A stretch of DNA of 64,000 nt from Pedobacter sp. ASV28 (GTDB lineage Bacteria; Bacteroidota; Bacteroidia; Sphingobacteriales; Sphingobacteriaceae): positions 60,850 through 124,849 of the forward strand of contig NZ_JAELTN010000007.1 of assembly GCF_016428855.1 (NCBI RefSeq), given 5' to 3'. Within the stretch, counting starts at the first letter, position 1. Each line of letters opens with the position of its first letter. Shown here one piece after another: positions 18,830-26,759 of this stretch. The notes beneath the pieces are model-generated. The model was not told where the DNA came from. It made no database searches and saw only the letters and a list, made by a program, of their open reading frames with translations. Made by a program: the position numbers and the translations under genes.

Positions 18830-19156
18830 ATGAATTGGATAATATTAATTATTGCAGGACTTTTTGAAGTGGCTTTCGCTTCTTGTTTGGGCAAAGTAAA
18901 AGAAACAAGTGGTGCCGAAGCGGCGTGGTGGTTTGTAGGCTTTTTGGTTTCCTTGACCATTAGTATGCTGTTGTTAATCAAGGCCACCCAAACTTTACCC
19001 ATTGGTACTGCATACGCCATTTGGACTGGTATTGGAGCAGTAGGAACCGTGTTGATGGGTATTCTATTTTTTAAAGATCCTGCCAGCTTTTGGCGTATAT
19101 TCTTTATCACCACCTTAATTGGTTCTATTATTGGGCTGAAAGCGGTTTCGCATTAA
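18830..19156 (+). CDS. gdx: SMR-family exporter of the SugE/Gdx (guanidinium) type
   Basis: 108 aa from the second ATG of an ATGATG; a TTG further upstream only adds non-conserved residues. Four membrane segments, with the essential Glu of SMR transporters in AGLFEVAFA. The loop PIGTAYAIWTGIGAVGT and the C-terminal IIGLKAVSH are closer to SugE/Gdx than to EmrE. The family exports guanidinium or small quaternary cations in exchange for protons as an antiparallel dimer. No guanidine riboswitch structure was recognised upstream. Confidence 0.85.
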   Translation: MNWIILIIAGLFEVAFASCLGKVKETSGAEAAWWFVGFLVSLTISMLLLIKATQTLPIGTAYAIWTGIGAVGTVLMGILFFKDPASFWRIFFITTLIGSIIGLKAVSH

Positions 19157-19271
19157 TTTGGGTTGATGGCTTAAATTGGTTAATTCTAAATAGTTGAGCT
19201 ATGGGTCGGTTAACCGATCTCAACGATTAAATAGTTAACCCACTACAATTTTTGTAAATTGCTGTAACCCG

Positions 19272-19883
19272 ATGGTAAAAGAAAGCGTCATAAGGTTACT
19301 TATGCAGCAGGTAAATACAGATCTAGATTTAATCAATGCAGTGTTGTTGGGCAATACCGCCCATTATGCATTATTGGTTAAGCGTCATCAACGGTTTGTT
19401 TTTACCTTGGCATTGCGCTTTGCTAAAAATAGGGAAGATGCAGAAGAAATAGCACAAGATTGCTTTGTAAAGGCCTATAAGGCCTTAGGTACTTTCAGGC
19501 AGACCTCGAAGTTTACAACCTGGCTCTACACCATTACCTATACCACGGCAATGACCTTTTTAAGGAAAAGAAAATTGGATACCAGTTCCATCAACGATGA
19601 GGAACATGTACTGCAGCTTGCAAATGAGCATACTTCTTTTAATGCAGACCAGGTAGAACGAAAGTCGACCTATAAATACCTGAACGAAGCCATTGATATG
19701 CTCTTACCTGATGATGCGGCCATCATTACTTTGTTTTATAAAGGGGAGCAGAGTCTGGAAGAAATTGGCATAGCTTTGGCCATGGAAACAAACACAGTGA
19801 AGGTAAAATTACATAGGGCAAGGCAGAGGCTAAAGGAAAAGCTGCAGGTTTTATTGAAACACGAGGTAAATGAATTGATATGA
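19272..19883 (+). CDS. ECF RNA polymerase sigma factor
   Basis: 203 aa. Region 2 (about 20-95) contains FTLALRFAKNREDAEEIAQDCFVKAYKAL and the TTWLYTITYTTAMTFLRKRK segment; region 4 (about 135-195) contains LEEIGIALAMETNTVKVKLHRARQRLKEKL (both long stretches cited as positions of typical sigma-70 family signatures). It overlaps the next gene by four bases (ATGA), the standard sigma/anti-sigma coupling. The regulon is unknown; Bacteroidota ECF genes of this kind usually respond to envelope conditions sensed by the membrane anti-sigma. Confidence 0.92.
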   Translation: MVKESVIRLLMQQVNTDLDLINAVLLGNTAHYALLVKRHQRFVFTLALRFAKNREDAEEIAQDCFVKAYKALGTFRQTSKFTTWLYTITYTTAMTFLRKRKLDTSSINDEEHVLQLANEHTSFNADQVERKSTYKYLNEAIDMLLPDDAAIITLFYKGEQSLEEIGIALAMETNTVKVKLHRARQRLKEKLQVLLKHEVNELI

Positions 19884-20377
19884 ATATACGGGAAGAACAA
19901 CTTTGGAATTATATCGATGGCTTTTGTACGGATGCCGAGAAAGTTGAGGTTGAAGACGCATTAAACAACGATAAAGAGCTTTTAAAACATTATGAGCAGT
20001 TGTTGGCCATCAGTAAGCAGCTTGGCCAGTTGGAAGCAGAAGAACCTTCCATGTCATTTACGCGGAATGTAATGGAATTGGTGGGGCAAGAGATGGCGCC
20101 TATATCCTTAAAAACAAAGGTTGACCGTAGAATTGTTTATGGCATAGCGGCATTTTTTGTGCTGTGCCTGTTGGTTATTTTATGCTATGCATTATATACT
20201 GCAAGGCCAGGTTTTTCTTTTGGAATGCCCAAAGTGCATTTGGCACTAAATTTAGAAGGTTGGTTTAGCCGTACAGCATTATATGCCTTTCTTTTTGTAG
20301 ACTTGGTATTGCTGCTTATTTATTTCGATGCCTACCTTAGGAAAGGCAGGGATATGGCACAAAAAAAGGAAGAATGA
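19880..20377 (+). CDS. Membrane anti-sigma factor partner
   Basis: 165 aa. A cytoplasmic N-terminal domain (about 1-85) begins REEQLWNYIDGFCTDAEKVEVE, a compact acidic/helical zinc-less anti-sigma-like head, followed by two membrane segments (about 91-112 and 133-152) and a charged tail. Start overlaps the sigma gene stop (ATGA), which is the main evidence for the pairing. It has no FecR or large periplasmic domain, so the signal may be sensed within the membrane. The family assignment is by context more than by sequence. Confidence 0.78.
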   Translation: MNIREEQLWNYIDGFCTDAEKVEVEDALNNDKELLKHYEQLLAISKQLGQLEAEEPSMSFTRNVMELVGQEMAPISLKTKVDRRIVYGIAAFFVLCLLVILCYALYTARPGFSFGMPKVHLALNLEGWFSRTALYAFLFVDLVLLLIYFDAYLRKGRDMAQKKEE

Positions 20378-20394
20378 GGTTTCTTCCTTTTTAT
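20363..20394. terminator. Bidirectional terminator between anti-sigma and DUF2911 genes
   Basis: A perfect 12-bp stem, AAAAAGGAAGAA with TTCTTCCTTTTT, around a six-base loop. The anti-sigma stop codon lies in the loop, so the 5' arm is coding. A-run and T-run symmetry would serve both convergent genes. Confidence 0.85.
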
Positions 20395-20415
20395 TAGATT
20401 AGCTAAATCATCAGC

Positions 20416-20991
20416 TTATTTCTTAAAGTTAATGGGCAATTCAATTTGTGTACTGTCCCAGGCAGCAATAAGGTTAGCACCTTCAGCAGAATCTGAAAAG
20501 GTGATGGAAAATACATCCAATACTTTATCTAATTTGATGATCGGAACTTCCACCCTAACTACATCTTTTTTTTCATCGTAAGAAAAAGCACCCCATTTAT
20601 CTGTTTGTTGATTAATGATCATTGTCCATTTATCTTGGCTTGGGATAGCGAACAATGAATACCTGCCAGCTTTTATTTTTTTGCCTCCAATATGTACTGT
20701 TTTAAAGAATGTAATCTCCGTACTCTCATTTGCGCCTAATCGCCAAACTTTATCAAATTGTTCCAGTACGCCAAAAATTTCTCTTCCTTTTTTTTGGGGA
20801 CGAGAGTATAATATCCTCATAATGGGATCGATATGCTCTTTAGATTTTGTGGTATTTAAAGGATAATAGACCACATCTAATGGACTGGCATCCGTTTTTG
20901 GAAAGGTTACAGCATTTCCGTTAGGTGCATTTTGCGCATTAGCCACAAACGAGCCAAGGGCAAATAACACCAGTAAGCTTAATTTTTTCAT
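20416..20991 (-). CDS. Secreted DUF2911 protein
   Basis: 191 aa from ATG at 20991; the longer in-frame extension upstream lacks a signal peptide and is not protein-like. Signal peptide about 1-20 ending VANAQ. The mature part has the DUF2911 features: SRPQKKGREIFG, WRLGANESTEITFF and GRYSLFAIPSQDKWTMI. The family is common in Bacteroidota, exported, and of unknown function. Convergent with the sigma/anti-sigma pair across a shared terminator. Confidence 0.88.
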   Translation of the reverse strand: MKKLSLLVLFALGSFVANAQNAPNGNAVTFPKTDASPLDVVYYPLNTTKSKEHIDPIMRILYSRPQKKGREIFGVLEQFDKVWRLGANESTEITFFKTVHIGGKKIKAGRYSLFAIPSQDKWTMIINQQTDKWGAFSYDEKKDVVRVEVPIIKLDKVLDVFSITFSDSAEGANLIAAWDSTQIELPINFKK

Positions 20992-21104
20992 CAAAACGTG
21001 AATATTTTTAATGATGATGAAGCTAGCTTGGCTGGTTTCATCAAAATGTGGATTGGTTGTGTGATCCTGATTTTGTGTTTTTCTAAGCCAGATGTTTGCA
21101 GAAA

Positions 21105-21287
21105 TTAATATTCTCTGCCCTTTACAATCTTGTTCAAAAATACACCACCAAATATTAAACCAATGATCGCGCCTATTAAAAGGTAGCCAATATTTAAGGT
21201 TACGGCCGAGAAGGCTAAAACAAAAGCCAACATTCCAATTACATACCAAACCCAATCAAAATTGTTTTTATTTTCTGTAGTGCTCAT
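21105..21287 (-). CDS. Small two-TM membrane protein
   Basis: 60 aa from ATG at 21287. After a polar N-terminus (MSTTENKNNFDW) there are two hydrophobic segments (about 12-30 and 33-50) with Gly-rich second helix, then a basic tail. No family recognised. A TAGATTTG promoter element ends 16 bases before the start. Confidence 0.6.
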   Translation of the reverse strand: MSTTENKNNFDWVWYVIGMLAFVLAFSAVTLNIGYLLIGAIIGLIFGGVFLNKIVKGREY

Positions 21288-21302
21288 TTCATTAAATTTT
21301 TG

Positions 21303-21310
21303 CAAATCTA
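21303..21310 (-). promoter_or_regulatory. Candidate -7 element (TAGATTTG) for the small membrane protein gene
   Basis: On the minus strand TAGATTTG fits the Bacteroidota -7 consensus TAnnTTTG. No clear TTTG -33 element at the usual spacing. Predicted transcript leader is about ten bases. Confidence 0.35.
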
Positions 21311-21344
21311 ATTATTTAATTTAAAAAAGAGGAACTAATCCGTA

Positions 21345-23879
21345 TTAGTGGGCCAATAAATCGCTAATGGTTACCGCTTTGTAACCATTTTTTTTCAGGT
21401 AGCCGAGCAGTTTGGGAAGTTGATCATAGAACTTGTCTTTTCTTCTGGGGTCGGTGCCTATATGCAACAATAGAATGAAGCCGTTCAATGAATTTTTCTT
21501 TTCATAATCTACAATGGAGTTATAGATTTCTACACTACTTCTATACGATTTTCCCATTTCTGGAAAGGTGTAGTCGGCATTTGAACGAGTTCCAGGGCTG
21601 AAGTTGATCAATTTCAGATCGAGTTCTTCTGTCCAGTTGGCAATGGTTTGGTTATACCACTCGTAGGGAGGAAGAAAATAATCGGCGTCTTTTTTATGGA
21701 TGCCGAGCTTTTCCATTGCTCGGTAGTTATCCAGCACATCTTTCTTAAACTGTGTTTTGTCTACCAATAAGGAATCTCTTTTCTTCCAGTCGTTGTAAAG
21801 CAGATGCTGGTCAGAATGGGCACCAAGATAATTCCCATTGGCCTTTAGTTTTTTGATTAGGCTTGTAAAACTCGGATTTCTATAGAAGTTTCCCGTAAAA
21901 AAGAAGGAAGCCTTTGTGCCTTCATTTTTTAAGGCTTCATTGATCTTGTAGCCACCATCGGCAAATTCATCTCCGGTAAAAACCAGGGCGATTTTTTTAT
22001 CCTGTATATTTCCCCTAATTATGGCTCCCTGTTCTTTTTGGATAGGCAGTGGGTGCTTGTCGCTATTGTTTTCATAGGCCGCCAATAAATAAATAAGGGA
22101 AGCTGTGCCGTCCATGGTGGGCTCGTTCGTGCTATAGTCCCCATAGTCATCATGGTAAACGGCTAGGTCACTTTGAAATTCGGCATAAGCATCTGGTTTT
22201 GTCAACTGTATGCCGATCAGGTTTTTATAAATTCTGGTATATACCGGGCCATCCACCAATCCACCATCTATGGGGTAATTTTTCAAATGTGTAAAGGCAG
22301 AGTGAGGATCTGTTGGAGTGTCGCCCCAACTCGGCAGGCCATATACCATGCTCGTGCCCCATGGGTTACAGCCAAAAAGCCAGTCGAAATTGGCTTGCTC
22401 CAGTTCTGCAAATGAGAAATCGTTACTAAGCTGCTTGTACCACATACACTGCATGGTAAAGGCAACCGTTAGGTTGTTGCTGCACCAGATGAAGGGAACG
22501 CCACGGTAAAAGGCATTCTGCTTTGCCCTATTCCATACATTTTCAATACCTGATCGATAATAACGGATCAACGTTTGTCTTCTTTCTCCCTTTAGCTGCT
22601 TGGCCAATTCATAGTGGCCAATATTTATAAAAGGATACCATTGATAATGCTTGGCGGTGTCACTAATCAACCAAGGGGTTATGGGTTCTTGATCAGCATA
22701 ATAAAAAGCAGAATCTAATGCCGAAACAGAAGCTGTGGACCTTAGGTCTTTAACTGTTGGTTGCTGTTCTAAATTGGCTAAAGCCAGCTCCATGTCGTCT
22801 ACCCAATTGTCTTCTGCGTATATATAGGGCGATTTTACAGATACGGTTTGCGTAACGCCTTTTTTCTGAAGGGCATATTGGTAGGCCGATCTTGATTTTG
22901 AAAGAAGTTCTTCGTGAAGCTGTTTGTCGGTATAGGGATATAGGCTATTGGCTAAGGAGAAAACGCTGGAAAATTTGGCTGCCGTAGAACTCGTACCCTT
23001 TGTGTCGTTGAGAAATTTACCTCTTTGCTGGGGTTCGCCGTCTATAAAATACAGTGGCCGTTGAAAACCTTTTCCGTATTGGCTGTCCTCTTTTGGAATG
23101 CGCATGGTGATATGGTCTCTGTCATCTGCCAATTGGTTAAACATGATGTTTTCCTTTGGATGCATTTTCAAGAGCCAGTCCACGCCCCATTTGGCCTCAT
23201 CTAATACATCGGCTATGCCATTCTTGCCATCTAAACCATTTGCTTTTTTTGTATCTGAAAACACCCTTGGGAAATCCCTGTAGGCCATTAATAAATGATA
23301 GGTTGCATTGGCCGTTGTGGTAGAATACTGTAGGTAGTCACTGGCATCGTGCCAGCCTCCGGTGGCATCGAAATAAGAGCTGTCCTTAATCCCTGCCTTT
23401 TTTCCGTAAAGAGCAAAGCCATCGTGCGTATGGCAACTATCTCTTAGGAACGGGTTAAAGCCGCATCTTTGTTGGCGCATATATCGCAATGCAAAGTCTG
23501 CAGTATGTTTATAGGCATCTTTATGGATAATGATCTCTGGAGACAGGATGCCGTTGGCCCTTAAGAAATAACGCCCACTTTTTTTAAAGTCGGAAAAATT
23601 TAAACGTCCAGTGGCCGTAAAGGGTCCATAACTTCCAAAAGGCTTGATCTGTGTAGATGTATATACCACTTTTCCCGTTGCTTTGTCAATGAGTTCAAAG
23701 CTTTGGGGGGTTATTGTATGCTTGCTTGCCCAAATGGCCACTTTTATGGAATTGGGCTGATAACCTAACAGGTTGATCCTGATCCAACTTTTTTGTTCTT
23801 CTTTGTCCGCTTGTGAAAATGAATACAACAAAAGTGTAACGAGCAGCAAAAGCGGTTTATAAAATAGATGTTTCTTCAT
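21345..23879 (-). CDS. GH9-like glycoside hydrolase fused to a CE4 (NodB-type) polysaccharide deacetylase
   Basis: 844 aa. Signal peptide (about 1-24); an Ig-like cellulase N-terminal domain (about 30-120, starting WIRINLLGYQP); a GH9 (alpha/alpha)6 domain (about 125-600) with GGWHDASDYLQY (catalytic-base region D178/D181) and NEPTMDG (acid E586); then a NodB-type domain (about 615-840) with motif 1 as FTGDEF (D637), the metal pair HSDQH (H688, H692), and LPPYEWYN and LLLHIG as later motifs. One chain thus has a chain-cutting and a deacetylating module, exported to the periplasm or surface. GH9 includes cellulases and exo-glucosaminidases, so an amino-sugar glucan is plausible. It sits next to the exopolysaccharide operon but behind its terminator. 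Confidence 0.88.
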   Translation of the reverse strand: MKKHLFYKPLLLLVTLLLYSFSQADKEEQKSWIRINLLGYQPNSIKVAIWASKHTITPQSFELIDKATGKVVYTSTQIKPFGSYGPFTATGRLNFSDFKKSGRYFLRANGILSPEIIIHKDAYKHTADFALRYMRQQRCGFNPFLRDSCHTHDGFALYGKKAGIKDSSYFDATGGWHDASDYLQYSTTTANATYHLLMAYRDFPRVFSDTKKANGLDGKNGIADVLDEAKWGVDWLLKMHPKENIMFNQLADDRDHITMRIPKEDSQYGKGFQRPLYFIDGEPQQRGKFLNDTKGTSSTAAKFSSVFSLANSLYPYTDKQLHEELLSKSRSAYQYALQKKGVTQTVSVKSPYIYAEDNWVDDMELALANLEQQPTVKDLRSTASVSALDSAFYYADQEPITPWLISDTAKHYQWYPFINIGHYELAKQLKGERRQTLIRYYRSGIENVWNRAKQNAFYRGVPFIWCSNNLTVAFTMQCMWYKQLSNDFSFAELEQANFDWLFGCNPWGTSMVYGLPSWGDTPTDPHSAFTHLKNYPIDGGLVDGPVYTRIYKNLIGIQLTKPDAYAEFQSDLAVYHDDYGDYSTNEPTMDGTASLIYLLAAYENNSDKHPLPIQKEQGAIIRGNIQDKKIALVFTGDEFADGGYKINEALKNEGTKASFFFTGNFYRNPSFTSLIKKLKANGNYLGAHSDQHLLYNDWKKRDSLLVDKTQFKKDVLDNYRAMEKLGIHKKDADYFLPPYEWYNQTIANWTEELDLKLINFSPGTRSNADYTFPEMGKSYRSSVEIYNSIVDYEKKNSLNGFILLLHIGTDPRRKDKFYDQLPKLLGYLKKNGYKAVTISDLLAH

Positions 23880-23964
23880 TTGGGTGTTTTATGCAGAGCA
23901 GGATAGTTGGTTTACATTTAAATAAAATTAGATTTTTAATTCAACAAAGTGAAATGATAAGATA

Positions 23965-24000
23965 AGCAAAAGGCCAGATCGATAAATCCGGCCTTTTGCT
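23965..24000 (-). terminator. Terminator hairpin at the end of the exopolysaccharide operon
   Basis: AGCAAAAGGCC pairs with GGCCTTTTGCT around a 14-base loop. It lies 27 bases beyond the stop of the DUF1573 gene and before the GH9-CE4 gene, so it divides the five-gene operon from that enzyme. Confidence 0.72.
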
Positions 24001-24026
24001 TAGGCATTTTTGGAAAAATCTACCTA

Positions 24027-24593
24027 TTAAAATTTCCTCATTTTCGAAGTGTCTACGGTGTAGCCCTGTTGATTGGTTTTTCCGTCGACCATTTCCTTTA
24101 TAAGGCTGTTGTTGTTGTCTTTATCGGCATTGTACAGTTCTTCATAATCTTTGGTATAGAGTGGATCTGGCACTACATTAATTTCGAAGAAAAATGATTG
24201 GGTACCTTCTTTGGTATTGGTTTTAATGGTGGTATAAACCCCCGCGTAACCGATGTTTTTATTACTGTTGTATTCCATTTCAATAATGCCAAAGCCACCT
24301 ACGGGGATAATTTTTTCGGGATGTTTGGCAATGGTACAGCCACAGGAAGGATATACGTCATATATTCTTAAAGGGTTGTCTCCTGTGTTGAATATCTTCA
24401 CAAGGATGTTTTGCTTTTGCCCTTGGACAATGGGGAAGTATTTCCTAACGGGGTCTTCAATTTTTATAGTGGTAAGCTTGTTTTCGCTACTGGTGCATCC
24501 TGCCCAAAAAGCCGGTACCGTAAATGTCATGCATAAATAAAATGCCCATTTAAACAAACCTTGATCGATGATGTATTTTTTCTTGTAGGTCAT
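24027..24593 (-). CDS. DUF1573 lipoprotein, last gene of the exopolysaccharide operon
   Basis: 188 aa from ATG at 24593; a TTG at 24608 is the longer option. The N-terminus has a basic stretch, a hydrophobic segment and a lipobox ending FWAGC near residue 33. The mature part is a DUF1573 Ig-like domain: LVKIFNTGDNPLRIYDVYPSCGCT followed by IPVGGFGIIEMEYNS (cited as the family core, residues about 65-115). DUF1573 proteins are common surface or periplasmic proteins of Bacteroidota of unknown role. It starts 19 bases after the DUF4838 gene, so it is part of the same unit. Confidence 0.83.
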   Translation of the reverse strand: MTYKKKYIIDQGLFKWAFYLCMTFTVPAFWAGCTSSENKLTTIKIEDPVRKYFPIVQGQKQNILVKIFNTGDNPLRIYDVYPSCGCTIAKHPEKIIPVGGFGIIEMEYNSNKNIGYAGVYTTIKTNTKEGTQSFFFEINVVPDPLYTKDYEELYNADKDNNNSLIKEMVDGKTNQQGYTVDTSKMRKF

Positions 24594-24612
24594 TTTTAAC
24601 AAGTTCAAACTC

Positions 24613-26751
24613 TTATTTAAATATTATTTCATCGCAAGCTATTGCTCTTTTTTGAAATTCTTGCGACTTTTTTACTTCTATCTTTATTTTTTGTGCCAAT
24701 TTGGGTAGAGTAATTGGCATGTTCACTTCTACTATACGTCTACTATTCAAGCTTTCTTGATCTTTGGGAACCATTACTTCAAACTTCTCATTGCCAATGC
24801 TAACGACTACTTTTTCCGGCAGGTAGATTTTGTGCTTTTCATCAGACAGGAAATGTAGTTGTAGTGTTTTGGCCGCTTTTACTTCCTCGGCATTTAATTC
24901 TATACTTAAATTGTCCACTGTACAGATCCGCCAGTTGTTATAGTAATCATCAAAGCCCAAGGCCCCATCATTTAATAGGCTACCGTCTGAATAATCTTCA
25001 TCTAACCTGCTCAATACTTGGAAAGGTTTTTGGTAGAAGAAATTCTTATAAGGTTTTGATATAAGGTTGGTCTCCCATAGGCTAATGTAGTGGGATAAGG
25101 TAAATCCAGATTCGTTATAGACCTCTATCTTTAGTGCTGCGCCCAATTTTTTAAGTGCTTTAATCAAAGCAGTGACTTCTGGATTTAAAACCGAGCCCGA
25201 ATTTTCCGGATTAAAACTGGCATAGCCTTCGCGCCCTATGCCGTTAGTCCTTAATAGCTCGAGTTTTTGAAAAATACACGATAACAGGATTGGGTTAATG
25301 GCGACTTGTTCCTCGGGGCCTAAATCTTTATAAATAGCATTTATTTTGTTAATTATTTTATTTAGATCATCAATCTTAAGGTATTTATTTTTAGATTGTT
25401 TAATGCCTCCATATATATCAAGACTTTTATTGTTTTCTAAGGCTTTTTCTTCTATTTTAAAATAGTATTCGGCTAAATCTTTACCTAATTTGGGGTATTT
25501 GTTTTCGAGAAAGAGCCTAATCTGGGCTTTAAGGTCCAGGTTGGGCTTATTTAAAAGCTGGGCATAAAGGTAGCATTTAAGGTCGCCAAATGCGGCGAAA
25601 GAACCTTCATCACTGCCATGCATAAATACGCCCGTTATGCCATTTGCTTTATAAAAATTAAGATTTTTTTGGGCAATGGAAACGGTAGGGTAGAATTCGA
25701 AGTAATTGTCGAAATTAATGGCATAGTCCCATAGGTAGATATTTTTGGTAATGCTTTTCCAATTGGAGATGGTGTTTTTGATTTTTTCCGCTTGCTTGGT
25801 GTTTTCAATAACGATTCCTTTGGGAAAAGGCATGCTGCTCAGCATAATGCCTACATTTGTACCTAGTGCTTCTTTTGGGGGTGTTTCGGTACTTACATAT
25901 GCGGTACTAAAGAACTCGAGCTCGGGAAATTTAGAAGCCAATTGGTTGATAAGGTGAAATACGGCAGGACTTGCATTGGTCTTTGTGTTTCCCAAGGCAA
26001 GACACTGATCGCATTGGCATACCAAGTCATTATCGTAAGGCATAATCATAAACTTCTTGACCATCGGATCACTTTCTGATTTCTCTTTTATGGCTTTTTC
26101 TAATGCCTTTTGAAGTGCTGAGCTGGAAAAATTCAACTGCTCATCATTTCGCTTCCCATTAATAATGGCCATCATTTGCGGGGTGACCGTAATAAATTTG
26201 CCCATATGATGTCCCCATAGGCCCCATACCTCTTCTAAAGTTTGTGTATTGTTCCAAAGCCTAAACGCTGGGTCAAAATTCTGGGCAAAATAAGGCTCTC
26301 TATAGGTAAAACCTTCTTCGGCTTTGCTGATGTTGTCGGGCAAGATAATCTCGCGTTGTGGGCTTAATGAGGGATCGTTTATGGAAAACTGATTAACGTT
26401 GGTATAATGGCTAAAGAGGTATCTGATGCCGCGTAAAAGTTCATTTTCCGATCTGCCGAATATGATTAGTTTTTCATTTTCTATTTTAAGCCCAAAATCT
26501 TCTGCTTCTTGGATGGTCAATTCTACAATAGGTGTCAAGGAATTAGACTTTTGGGAAATAATCTCCAGCTTTTCTCCCGTGGCCTTCTGAAAGAGTTGCT
26601 GAAAATCTTTAGCGGCACTCCATGTGTTTTTAAAGGCAAATATTTTGGGAACAACTTCTCCCTTTCTGTACAGCGTAAAATCTTTTGAACTGGCACAGCA
26701 GACCAGGAATAAGTGGACAACAACAATAAAAAAGATCGCCTTTTTATACAT
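24613..26751 (-). CDS. DUF4838 (GH163-like) glycosidase-like lipoprotein in the exopolysaccharide operon
   Basis: 712 aa. Lipoprotein-type signal (LVCC, C18/C19). An N-terminal alpha/beta domain (about 25-140) resembles the hexosaminidase/glucuronidase accessory domain; the central DUF4838 domain has a metal-binding-like CQCDQC cluster (C245, C247, C250), LWDYAINFDNYFEFYP and FMHGSDEG; a beta-rich C-terminal domain (about 600-712) could bind carbohydrate. DUF4838 proteins include the GH163 endo-beta-N-acetylglucosaminidases (recalled, not searched). In this operon a periplasmic enzyme that trims the nascent polymer is the natural reading, comparable with the hydrolase half of PgaB. Catalysis is inferred. 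Eight bases separate it from the exporter gene. Confidence 0.78.
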   Translation of the reverse strand: MYKKAIFFIVVVHLFLVCCASSKDFTLYRKGEVVPKIFAFKNTWSAAKDFQQLFQKATGEKLEIISQKSNSLTPIVELTIQEAEDFGLKIENEKLIIFGRSENELLRGIRYLFSHYTNVNQFSINDPSLSPQREIILPDNISKAEEGFTYREPYFAQNFDPAFRLWNNTQTLEEVWGLWGHHMGKFITVTPQMMAIINGKRNDEQLNFSSSALQKALEKAIKEKSESDPMVKKFMIMPYDNDLVCQCDQCLALGNTKTNASPAVFHLINQLASKFPELEFFSTAYVSTETPPKEALGTNVGIMLSSMPFPKGIVIENTKQAEKIKNTISNWKSITKNIYLWDYAINFDNYFEFYPTVSIAQKNLNFYKANGITGVFMHGSDEGSFAAFGDLKCYLYAQLLNKPNLDLKAQIRLFLENKYPKLGKDLAEYYFKIEEKALENNKSLDIYGGIKQSKNKYLKIDDLNKIINKINAIYKDLGPEEQVAINPILLSCIFQKLELLRTNGIGREGYASFNPENSGSVLNPEVTALIKALKKLGAALKIEVYNESGFTLSHYISLWETNLISKPYKNFFYQKPFQVLSRLDEDYSDGSLLNDGALGFDDYYNNWRICTVDNLSIELNAEEVKAAKTLQLHFLSDEKHKIYLPEKVVVSIGNEKFEVMVPKDQESLNSRRIVEVNMPITLPKLAQKIKIEVKKSQEFQKRAIACDEIIFK

Positions 26752-26759
26752 GGTGCTTA

